Assembly: GCA_045534575.1 (NCBI GenBank)
Contig: JAZSJZ010000004.1
Coordinates: forward strand, 1 to 64,000
DNA from: UBA4636 sp045534575
Lineage (GTDB): Bacteria; Bacillota; Clostridia; Christensenellales; Borkfalkiaceae
Direction: 5' to 3'
Length of the DNA stretch: 64,000 bases
A program made the position numbers and the translations under genes. Positions 14,797 through 22,141 of the stretch are shown here, piece by piece. The stretch's first letter is position 1. Every line of letters starts with the position of its first letter. Below the pieces are notes generated by a model that was not told the origin of the DNA, made no database searches, and saw nothing but the letters and a program-made list of their open reading frames with translations.

Positions 14797-15512
14797 TAAT
14801 AGAGGGAAGAAACGCAGTAAGCGAACTTATAGATTCACCTAAAACCGTTGATAAAGTTTTAGTTCAAAACGGGATGAGGGACGAAAACTCACGAAAACTC
14901 GTTGAAAAAATTAAAGAAAGCGGAATTAAGTTTTCGTTTGCGAATAAATCAATTTTAGATAAAGAAAGTTCAAGCGGAAAGCACCAAGGCTTTATTGCTT
15001 TCGTTTCTAATTTTGAATATTGCGACCTTGACGATATAATGCTCGAGAGCCAAAAAACGGGCGGAATTATCGTCGTTTTAGACGGCATTGAAGACCCTCA
15101 TAATTTAGGTAGCATAATTCGTGTGTGCGAGTGCTCGGGGGTAGCGGGGTTAGTTATTGGTAAAAGGCGTTCGGCTTCCGTTACCGATACCGTTATGAGA
15201 ATAAGCGAAGGGAGCGCAAACCACGTAAAAATAGCAAAGGTTACTAACATTAACGACGCTATAACCACGCTAAAAGAAGATAACGTTTGGGTTTATGCGC
15301 TCGAACTTGGCGGTGAAAATATTTATAAAACTGACCTTAAAGGGCGAATTGCCATAGTTATTGGCGGTGAAGATACGGGCGTTAATAAACTTACGAAAAA
15401 ACTTTGCGATTACGTTATTTCAATCCCAATGCTAGGCAAAATCAACTCGCTAAACGCTTCCGTTGCAACGGGGGTTGCGCTTTTTGAGGCTTTGCGCCAA
15501 AGGACGCAATAA
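14793..15512 (+). CDS. rlmB: 23S rRNA (guanosine-2'-O)-methyltransferase RlmB
   Basis: A SPOUT-fold (SpoU/TrmH) methyltransferase that methylates G2251 of 23S rRNA with SAM. 239 residues. The N-terminal substrate-binding domain starts IIEGRNAVSELI. The trefoil-knot motifs are DGIEDPHNLGSIIRVCE (motif 1), AIVIGGEDTGVNKL (motif 2) and IPMLGKINSLNASVATGV (motif 3). The ATG overlaps the end of mrnC. Confidence 0.92.
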   Translation: MIIEGRNAVSELIDSPKTVDKVLVQNGMRDENSRKLVEKIKESGIKFSFANKSILDKESSSGKHQGFIAFVSNFEYCDLDDIMLESQKTGGIIVVLDGIEDPHNLGSIIRVCECSGVAGLVIGKRRSASVTDTVMRISEGSANHVKIAKVTNINDAITTLKEDNVWVYALELGGENIYKTDLKGRIAIVIGGEDTGVNKLTKKLCDYVISIPMLGKINSLNASVATGVALFEALRQRTQ

Positions 15513-15514
15513 AA

Positions 15515-16090
15515 ATGTTTAAAAGTTTTGCCGATGAGAAATTAGTCGAACTTTATAAATCGGGCGAGCCTTTAGCGTTTGAGGAAATTTATCATAGATA
15601 TAGCGGTATGATAAAGGCGTTATCTAGAACCTATTTTTTAATCGGTGGCGATAGCGACGATTTGCAACAAGAAGGTTTTTTAGGGCTACTATACGCCGTG
15701 AATAACTATTCCAAAGAAAAAGGTTCGCAGTTTAAATCTTTTGCTTATACTTGCGTTAAGTCCAAAATGCTAAACGCCGTTAATAAAGAAAAAGCCGAAA
15801 AGTTCAAAGCCTTAAACGATAGCGTTCCGCTAACTAGTTTTGAACAAACGCCTTCTTGCGGTGAAATTTCTAAATTTTCACCCGAAACTTTTATTATCGA
15901 TAATGAAGACTTGAACGAAATCATTTTAAAAATTAAGGCTCAGTTATCAAGTTTAGAAGAAAAAGTTTTCGAACTTTATCTTGACGGCTTATCTTACGTT
16001 GAAATTGCAAAAAAACTATCTAAAAGCGAAAAGTCGATTGACAACGCTTTGCAACGCATAAAGGAAAAATCAAGAATTATTAGGAGATAA
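15515..16090 (+). CDS. sigH: RNA polymerase sigma factor, SigH-like
   Basis: A sigma-70 family factor of 191 residues. Region 2 runs from LVELYKSGEPLAFEEIYHRYSGMI through DDLQQEGFLGLLYAV, and region 4 has LSSLEEKVFELYLDGLSYVEIAKKL followed by the helix-turn-helix and NALQRIKEK. Its place directly after mrnC-rlmB is the standard position of sigH, the stationary-phase and early-sporulation factor of Bacilli and Clostridia. This supports the name over that of a generic factor, though the protein is somewhat short for SigH (about 210). Confidence 0.75.
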   Translation: MFKSFADEKLVELYKSGEPLAFEEIYHRYSGMIKALSRTYFLIGGDSDDLQQEGFLGLLYAVNNYSKEKGSQFKSFAYTCVKSKMLNAVNKEKAEKFKALNDSVPLTSFEQTPSCGEISKFSPETFIIDNEDLNEIILKIKAQLSSLEEKVFELYLDGLSYVEIAKKLSKSEKSIDNALQRIKEKSRIIRR

Positions 16091-16091
16091 A

Positions 16092-18032
16092 ATGGCTTAT
16101 CTTGCTATTTATAGGCGTTTTAGACCAACTTCTTTTCAAAAAGTTATCGGTCAAGACCATATCGTTCAAACGCTTATCAATCAAATAAAATCGGATAGAA
16201 TAGGGCACGCTTATTTGTTTTGCGGAGCAAGGGGAACGGGAAAAACCACTGCCGCAAAGATTTTTGCACGCGCAATCAACTGCGAAAACCCTCAAAACGG
16301 CTCGCCGTGTGGGGAGTGCGAAGCTTGCAAAAGTTTGTTGGACCCAGCAAACCTTGATATTTTAGAAATAGACGCTGCTTCCAATAACAAGGTTGATAAT
16401 GTTAGAGAAATTCGCGATAAGGTGCAATATCCGCCCGTTGCGGGGAAATATAAAGTTTATATTATCGACGAAGTGCATATGCTAACGACTGAGGCTTTCA
16501 ACGCGCTTTTAAAAACGCTAGAAGAACCGCCTAAGCACGCAATTTTCGTTTTGGCAACAACTGAACCGCATAAACTTCCCGCAACCATTTTATCTAGGTG
16601 CATGCGTTTTGATTTCAAACTTGTTAGCGATAAAGAGATTGCAAAAACCATTGCTGAAATTTACGATGAACTAGGCAAAAAATACGAGCCAGAGGCTGTT
16701 CTTGCAATCGCAAGGGCTGGGCAAGGCAGTGTGCGTGATGCGCTTTCGGTTGCCGATATGTGCGTTTCCTTTAGCGACGGAGTTTTGACCTACGCTGACG
16801 TTATAAGCGTTATCGGTGCTAGTGATTATACTAAGACTATCGAATTTTTATCAGCCGTTTTAAGGGGCGATATCGGTTCGGTTTTAAAAATTATTGACGA
16901 GTTATCGTCTTTAGGAAAAAGCGTTGGGCTAGTTTGCAAAGACGCTTGCGAAACTTTAAGAAACACGCTCATTGTAAAAACTTCAAAGTTAGCAAACGAA
17001 GTGTTAATGCTTCCCGAAGCGCAGTTTTTAGCGCTTAAAGAACTTGCTCAAATTTGCGATGAGCATAGAATTTTTAGGGCGCTTGAAATTTTTACGGGCG
17101 TTGAAAACGATTTAAAATATTCAACTAACGCTAGAGTTGTGTTCGAAACGAGCGCAATAAAAGCAACGCTACCTAAAGAAGATTATAATATTGACGCTTT
17201 AATTTCTCGCATTGAAAAACTTGAAAACGCGCTAAAGGCAGGCGGTTTTAAGGTGGCGGAATCTTCACATGATAGCGGAAAGATTATTGAACTTTTATCA
17301 AGAATTGATAAACTTGAAAAAGATATTAAAAACGCAACTTTTATAAAGGGCGAAATTGCGCAAACGGCTAAAGTCGAACAATCTAGACCGCAAACGATAA
17401 TTGAAACTAAGACGGAACAAACTTTAATTGTTGAAACTACTCAAGTTGAAACTAAGGAAGTTGAAACGGCTCAAGACTTTGGCGGTTTTGAAGAGCCGTT
17501 ATCTAAAGAATTTGACGAAAACCAGCCAATAGAAGGGCAAGAAAGTTTTGATGTTTCGGGCTTTGATATTCCAAAAGAGTTTGAACAACCACTTTTAGAG
17601 GAAGAAACAACTCCTATAAAAGAAACGCAAGAGATTAAAACAGAAGTTGAAGAAAAACAACAAGAAAAAGCGGAGGATAAGCAACCTTCACAAAACGAAG
17701 GCGTGGCGGTGAACACAAACATTTCGCCAACAAGGCTATGGGGCGGAGTTTTAAGACGGCTTAGAAAAGATAAAGAATTAATGCTTTGGATGGCTTGCCA
17801 AGACCTAGACGTTAAAATTTTAGGCTCAAAACTTCAAGTTTTTGCACTCGATTCTAACGTTTATTCAAAACTTACTGAAAAGCGAGGCTATGACTTAATT
17901 CAATCAATCGTCAACGAATATGCACCGTTTAAACTTGAAATTATCGCTGATGGAAGCGTTCCTCAAGACGATTTTGAAAAAGATATCGAAAAGGCGAAAG
18001 AAATTTTAGGCAACGTTAAAGTTGAAGATTAG
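16092..18032 (+). CDS. dnaX: DNA polymerase III subunits gamma/tau
   Basis: The clamp-loader ATPase, 646 residues. Walker A is CGARGTGKTTAAKIFA (about residue 44), the four-Cys zinc module is C-x8-C-x2-C-x2-C in NCENPQNGSPCGECEAC, Walker B is IDEVHML, and sensor 1 is VLATTEPHKLPATILSRC with the SRC arginine. After residue 370 there is a coiled-coil pair and a long Glu/Gln/Thr-rich linker. A conserved C-terminal domain beginning SPTRLWGGVLRRLR should bind the polymerase alpha subunit. I see no obvious slippery run needed for a separate gamma form. AGGAGATAAA precedes the ATG, one base after sigH. Confidence 0.93.
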   Translation: MAYLAIYRRFRPTSFQKVIGQDHIVQTLINQIKSDRIGHAYLFCGARGTGKTTAAKIFARAINCENPQNGSPCGECEACKSLLDPANLDILEIDAASNNKVDNVREIRDKVQYPPVAGKYKVYIIDEVHMLTTEAFNALLKTLEEPPKHAIFVLATTEPHKLPATILSRCMRFDFKLVSDKEIAKTIAEIYDELGKKYEPEAVLAIARAGQGSVRDALSVADMCVSFSDGVLTYADVISVIGASDYTKTIEFLSAVLRGDIGSVLKIIDELSSLGKSVGLVCKDACETLRNTLIVKTSKLANEVLMLPEAQFLALKELAQICDEHRIFRALEIFTGVENDLKYSTNARVVFETSAIKATLPKEDYNIDALISRIEKLENALKAGGFKVAESSHDSGKIIELLSRIDKLEKDIKNATFIKGEIAQTAKVEQSRPQTIIETKTEQTLIVETTQVETKEVETAQDFGGFEEPLSKEFDENQPIEGQESFDVSGFDIPKEFEQPLLEEETTPIKETQEIKTEVEEKQQEKAEDKQPSQNEGVAVNTNISPTRLWGGVLRRLRKDKELMLWMACQDLDVKILGSKLQVFALDSNVYSKLTEKRGYDLIQSIVNEYAPFKLEIIADGSVPQDDFEKDIEKAKEILGNVKVED

Positions 18033-18104
18033 TTTAATTAGTCCAATAATTTAATTAGACGAATAAAAAACAAAAAATAAAATAAATTTAGGAGATATAT
18101 TATT

Positions 18105-18449
18105 ATGGCAGGATATGGCAGAGGTGGCTACGGCGGTGGCTTCGGTGGCGGTAATATGCAACAACTTATGAAGCAGGCGCAAAAAATGCAAGAAGAAATT
18201 CAAAAGGCGCAAAAGGAACTTGAAGAGGCTGAAATTGAAGGCGTTGCTGCAAGTGGCGCTGTTAAAGTTGTTGTAACGGGAAAGAAAATTTTGGTGTCTA
18301 TCAACATCGACCCTTCAGTTTGCGATCCAGACGATACTGAAATGCTTGAAGATTTAATTCAAGTTGCTTTTAGCGACGCTTACGAAAAGGCTGATAAACT
18401 TTACGAAGAAAAACTTGGACCTTACTCTAAGATGGGAGGAATGTTTTAG
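18105..18449 (+). CDS. ybaB: YbaB/EbfC family nucleoid-associated protein
   Basis: A 114-residue dimeric DNA-binding protein. A Gly-rich N-terminal tail (GYGRGGYGGGFGGG) leads into the core, starting NMQQLMKQAQKMQEEIQKAQ, with the conserved VKVVVTGKK strand and the DPDDTEMLEDLI helix. The long Gly/Tyr tail is more extended than in Escherichia coli or Bacillus homologues. It lies between dnaX and recR as in most bacteria. TTAGGAGATAT supplies the ribosome-binding site, and the stop overlaps the recR GTG. Confidence 0.92.
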   Translation: MAGYGRGGYGGGFGGGNMQQLMKQAQKMQEEIQKAQKELEEAEIEGVAASGAVKVVVTGKKILVSINIDPSVCDPDDTEMLEDLIQVAFSDAYEKADKLYEEKLGPYSKMGGMF

Positions 18450-19042
18450 TGAAGGCTTTTATTGAGCCTATCGGTAGGCTAATAAATCAGTTTTCCAAAC
18501 TTCCCGGCGTTGGCGCAAAAACGGCTCAACGCTACGCATATAAGGTAATCAATATGACCGAGCAAGAGGTGCAAGAGTTTGCTTCATCTCTTCTTGACGT
18601 GAAAACTAAGGTAAAATATTGCTCGGTTTGTGGAAATTTCACCGAGGACGACGTTTGCGATATCTGCAAAGAGCGTTCTAGCGAAATTATTTGCGTGGTG
18701 AAAGAACCTAAAGACGTTATTGCGCTTGAAAAGGCTGACCGCTTCGACGGCGTTTATCACGTTCTTCACGGCACTATTAACCCAATCGAAGGCATAGGTC
18801 CTAACGATATTAAAATAAAAGAACTTCTCTTTAGGCTTCAAGACGGCAAAACGAAGGAAGTTATTTTAGCCACTAATCCCGACGTTGAAGGCGAGGCAAC
18901 GGCTATGTATATTGCAAAACTTATCAAGCCGTTGGGCGTTAAAGTTTCTAGAATTGCGCACGGAATTGCAGTAGGTCAAGAACTTGAGTATGCCGATATC
19001 GGCTCGCTATCTCGAGCGATTTTAGATAGGCGAGAGTTGTGA
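18449..19042 (+). CDS. recR: Recombination mediator protein RecR
   Basis: 197 residues, the normal size. The helix-hairpin-helix LPGVGAKTAQRYAY is at about residues 20-35, the four-Cys zinc motif is YCSVCGNFTEDDVCDIC, and a Toprim domain follows with ATNPDVEGEATAMYI. It acts with RecO and RecF in loading RecA at gaps. The start is GTG at 18449, overlapping the TAG of ybaB, with GGAGGAA within the end of ybaB as ribosome-binding site. Confidence 0.93.
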   Translation: MKAFIEPIGRLINQFSKLPGVGAKTAQRYAYKVINMTEQEVQEFASSLLDVKTKVKYCSVCGNFTEDDVCDICKERSSEIICVVKEPKDVIALEKADRFDGVYHVLHGTINPIEGIGPNDIKIKELLFRLQDGKTKEVILATNPDVEGEATAMYIAKLIKPLGVKVSRIAHGIAVGQELEYADIGSLSRAILDRREL

Positions 19043-19200
19043 TGATGAATTGCAACCATTTGGTTGCGTGAATTGCCTACGGCGTGAATTGCAACCGTTG
19101 GTTGCGTAAATTGACGCTTTGCGCATGAATTGCCCTACGGGCGTGAATTGCCTGCGGCGTGATTTGCGCTTTGCGGAAAAGCAAAAATCATTTGCAAAAT
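19043..19200. repeat. Array 3: constant word GTGAATTGC with mini-palindromes
   Basis: Between the recR stop and its terminator, the word (G/A)TGAATT occurs about seven times, each time joined to a palindrome beginning with GC: GCAACC-ATTT-GGTTGC, GCC-TAC-GGC, GCAACC-GTT-GGTTGC, GCCC-TAC-GGGC, GCC-TGC-GGC, and GCGC-TTT-GCG forms. The architecture is the same as arrays 1 and 2 but the word differs. No open frame of note is present. Confidence 0.75.
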
Positions 19201-19247
19201 AAAGAGCAATCAAACGAGATTTTTCTCTTGAGTGTTTGCTCTTTTTT
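19201..19247 (+). terminator. Terminator downstream of recR and array 3
   Basis: AAAGAGCAA and TTGCTCTTT arms with inner CGAGA/TCTCTTG pairing, then a run of T. Confidence 0.75.
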
Positions 19248-19294
19248 GTTTGCTATAAAAATTTTATGAATTATGGTTTTACTTAACAAATGAA

Positions 19295-19323
19295 TTGACA
19301 CAAGGTTTATTTTTTGGTATGAT
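19295..19323 (+). promoter_or_regulatory. Promoter of malQ
   Basis: TTGACA (19295-19300), 17 bases, TATGAT (19318-19323). Confidence 0.75.
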
Positions 19324-19369
19324 AGCAGTATATTTTTTCGTTTTGAAATTTTGCACAAAGGAGGCTTTT

Positions 19370-20845
19370 ATGTCTAGAAGTTCGGGCGTATTGTTGCCGA
19401 TTTTTTCGCTTCCATCTAAATACGGCATTGGCTCAATGGGTAAATGGGCTTATAAATTCGTTGATTTTTTAAAGGAATCTGGTCAAAAATATTGGCAAAT
19501 TTTACCACTCGTTCAAACGGGTTTTAACGATTCGCCATACCAAACGCTTTGCTCAAACTCGGGCAATCCTTATTTTATAGATTTAGAAATTTTAAGGTCT
19601 AAAAAACTTTTAACCTATCGTGAGGTTGAAGCGGCTATCGATAAAGCCGAAAAGATTGATTACGGCAAACTTTATAGCGAGCGTTATCCACTTTTGAGAA
19701 AGGCGTTTTCTCGCTTTGACGTTGAAGATAAAGCCTTTAAAGCCTTTTTGAAAAAAGGTCAGTTTAACGATTACGCACTCTTTATGGCGCTAACTTCAGT
19801 TTTTAACACTTCTTGGTTAGATTGGCCACAAGAATATAAGGTTAGAGAGCCTGAGGCTTTAAAGCAATTTGCAAAAGATAATCGCGACGAAATTTTATTC
19901 TGGCAATTTCTTCAGTTTGAGTTTTGGAACGAGTATTTAGAACTTAAAAAATACGCTAACGATAAAGGCATTTCAATTATAGGCGACCTTCCGCTTTACG
20001 TTTCGCTAAACAGCGTTGACGTTTGGGTGCAAAAAGACGAGTTTATGCTCGACGAAAACTTTAAGCCTACTATGGTTGCGGGCGTTCCGCCTGATTATTT
20101 CTCTAAAGACGGTCAACTCTGGGGCAATCCGCTCTATAACTACCCTAACATGCAAGCAAACGGCTTTAAGTTCTGGAAAGAGAGAATTGCAACGGCTGAA
20201 AGGGTTTACGACCTTATTAGAATTGACCATTTTAGGGGCTTAGATAGGTTCTGGGCAGTGCCTTACGGCGAAGAAACGGCAAGAAACGGCTGTTGGATTC
20301 AAGCGCCGGGCAGAGAACTTTTTGAGGCGATTGGAACTAAAAAACTTCTTGCTGAAGATTTGGGGCTTATCGACGAGGGCGTAAAAAGTTTACTTCGTGA
20401 TACAAAAATCCCTGGTATGAAGGTTTTATCTTTTGCCTTTGATAGCGACGAGAATAACCTTTATCTTCCTTGGAACGTTCAAGAAAATTCGGTTATTTAT
20501 ACTGGCACGCACGACAATAACACTTTGGTTGGGCTACTCAAGAGTTTTTCTAAAGAAGAGTTTAACCGCCAAAAGGCTATGATTAAAAAGGCGTGCAACT
20601 ATCTAAAAATTTATAAGCAAGTAACGGGTGTTTATTCAACCGCGCAAGTTATTATAGATATTTGCTATGCGTCAAGTTCAAACCTTGCAATAATCCCTAT
20701 GCACGATTTACTTTTGCTTGACGAGGATTATCGTATCAACACTCCGGGCGAAATTGGGTGCTGGAGAGTTAAAATTAAAGAGAGCGTTTTAACGAAAACT
20801 TTATCTTCAAGCATAAAGAAAATGGTTAAGCGCTATGGTAGATAA
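19370..20845 (+). CDS. malQ: 4-alpha-glucanotransferase
   Basis: Amylomaltase (glycoside hydrolase family 77), which moves alpha-1,4-glucan segments between maltodextrins in glycogen or maltose use. 491 residues from the chosen ATG. Signatures: the N-terminal SSGVLLPIFSLPSKYGIGSMG; YWQILPLVQT; the nucleophile Asp in IRIDHFRGLDRFW; the acid Glu in LLAEDLG; and YTGTHDNNT. The start at 19370 is preferred because AAAGGAGG precedes it by six bases. A longer open frame begins inside the -35 box and would put the promoter in the coding region. No other maltodextrin genes are nearby. Confidence 0.92.
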   Translation: MSRSSGVLLPIFSLPSKYGIGSMGKWAYKFVDFLKESGQKYWQILPLVQTGFNDSPYQTLCSNSGNPYFIDLEILRSKKLLTYREVEAAIDKAEKIDYGKLYSERYPLLRKAFSRFDVEDKAFKAFLKKGQFNDYALFMALTSVFNTSWLDWPQEYKVREPEALKQFAKDNRDEILFWQFLQFEFWNEYLELKKYANDKGISIIGDLPLYVSLNSVDVWVQKDEFMLDENFKPTMVAGVPPDYFSKDGQLWGNPLYNYPNMQANGFKFWKERIATAERVYDLIRIDHFRGLDRFWAVPYGEETARNGCWIQAPGRELFEAIGTKKLLAEDLGLIDEGVKSLLRDTKIPGMKVLSFAFDSDENNLYLPWNVQENSVIYTGTHDNNTLVGLLKSFSKEEFNRQKAMIKKACNYLKIYKQVTGVYSTAQVIIDICYASSSNLAIIPMHDLLLLDEDYRINTPGEIGCWRVKIKESVLTKTLSSSIKKMVKRYGR

Positions 20846-20846
20846 A

Positions 20847-20875
20847 AGGTGATTTTTTCACCTTTTTTTTATTTT
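20847..20875 (+). terminator. Terminator of malQ
   Basis: AAAGGTGA and TCACCTTT arms with a T-loop, followed by T8. Confidence 0.85.
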
Positions 20876-21019
20876 TTGGCAAATTTTTTGTGTTGGTTTT
20901 GTGATAATTTTTGCGCCTTGCTGAGTTTTAAGCATAAGTTTTTTAAGATTAAAAAAGGAATTTTTAGCATTTTGACAAAATAGGTTAAATTTAGGTTAAA
21001 AAAACAAAAAAGTTTTTTA

Positions 21020-21101
21020 TTGACATATGTTTGCTATTATGCTATATTACTAGTATTGGGATTATTATTTTTTTAACGCACAATATGTTGTGTTCCCAAT
21101 T
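21020..21101 (+). promoter_or_regulatory. Promoter and leader hairpin of the acyltransferase-ligase pair
   Basis: TTGACA (21020-21025), 17 bases, TATATT (21043-21048). The leader starts near 21055 and can fold with ATTGGGA against TCCCAAT, with an inner CACAA/TTGTG stem, ending about 8 bases before the ribosome-binding site. Upstream, TTAGGTTAAA-type direct repeats (20981-21000) could be an operator; no known regulator is recognised. Confidence 0.55.
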
Positions 21102-21115
21102 AAAAAAGGAAGAGT

Positions 21116-22126
21116 ATGGAACAAAAAAGAAAAAGGCGTTTTGGCGATAGAAAAGATGGTTATAGGCTAAGAAAACTTGACGCTATGCACAAGTTTATGC
21201 CATATCTTTTGGTTAATCGCGCGGACAATGAAGCCGTTTTAAAAGAAACCATTGATTTTACTAACGCTGTTAAATATTTAGAAGAAAAGAACGCAAACGT
21301 AAAAGAGGGCGAATATAAGCACACGCTTTTCCACGTGGTGTTAGCCGCGCTTACCAAAACTATGTATCACCGCCCGTATATGAATAGGTTTATTCAAGGC
21401 AGAAGAGTTTATCAACGCTACGATATTTCTTATTCGTTCACTGTTAAGAAAAAATTTACTGATAAGTCAGACGAGGCTTTGGCGATAGTTAAAGTTGGCA
21501 AAGAGGGAACTTCTCCGTTCGAAGAAATTTACGAAGAAGTTAAAAAGAGAGTTTTCGATATTAGAGTTCATAATAAGCAAGACGGCACAACCGATATCAT
21601 TTCAAAACTCGTTAAACTTCCAAGGTTTATGCTCCGCTTTGTTTGCTCGATTTTGAAAGTTATGGATTTTATGGGTTGGACGCCTATGTCGCTTATGAAA
21701 GACGACCCTTACTATTCTTCGGTTTTCATATCTAACCTAGGCAGTATTAAACTTTCGGCTGATTATCACCACCTAGTGAATTACGGCACTAATTCCTTCT
21801 TCGTAATAATCGGCGAAAAGAAAAAGCGTCCGTTCTTTAATGACGACGGCACTTATGAAATGAAAGATTCTATCGATATCGCTATGACGGTTGACGAAAG
21901 AATTGCCGACGGGGTTTATTTTGCAAGAACTTTCGCGCTTTTTAAACACCTAATTGCTAACCCGTATCTTCTCGATAGACCTGTTGAAGAAGAGGTTGAT
22001 ATTGGCAATCCTTGCGGTTCGCCTCAAGATTTAGCAAAATACATAGAAGAGATAGAAAAGAAAAAGGCTGAAGAGGCTGAAAAAACTTTAGAGGCTGAAG
22101 GCTCTAAAGAAGAAAAGAACAATTAA
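21116..22126 (+). CDS. 2-oxoacid dehydrogenase E2 / CAT-fold acyltransferase-like protein without lipoyl domain
   Basis: 336 residues. The fold is suggested by the order of segments seen in E2 catalytic domains and chloramphenicol acetyltransferase: HTLFHVVLAALTKTM; YMNRFIQGRRVYQRYDISYSFTV; SVFISNLGSIKL; GTNSFFVIIGEKKKRP; and TVDERIADGVYFARTFALFKHL. There is no lipoyl or E1-binding domain. The last segment aligns with the active-site block DHRxxDG, but the catalytic His appears to be Glu (DERIADG), so acyl transfer by the usual mechanism is doubtful. A Glu/Lys-rich tail ends the protein. The next gene, 15 bases on, is an acyl-CoA ligase, so the two probably act on the same acyl group. Function is not known. 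Confidence 0.65.
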   Translation: MEQKRKRRFGDRKDGYRLRKLDAMHKFMPYLLVNRADNEAVLKETIDFTNAVKYLEEKNANVKEGEYKHTLFHVVLAALTKTMYHRPYMNRFIQGRRVYQRYDISYSFTVKKKFTDKSDEALAIVKVGKEGTSPFEEIYEEVKKRVFDIRVHNKQDGTTDIISKLVKLPRFMLRFVCSILKVMDFMGWTPMSLMKDDPYYSSVFISNLGSIKLSADYHHLVNYGTNSFFVIIGEKKKRPFFNDDGTYEMKDSIDIAMTVDERIADGVYFARTFALFKHLIANPYLLDRPVEEEVDIGNPCGSPQDLAKYIEEIEKKKAEEAEKTLEAEGSKEEKNN

Positions 22127-22141
22127 AAGTGAGAAAAATTT

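Noticed and set aside
16092..18032. Programmed frameshift giving a short DnaX (gamma)
   Set aside because: I found no convincing slippery heptamer followed by a strong hairpin at the expected place.
19295..19369. Upstream extension of malQ
   Set aside because: The extra codons cover the -35 and -10 boxes, and the family N-terminus begins at 19370.
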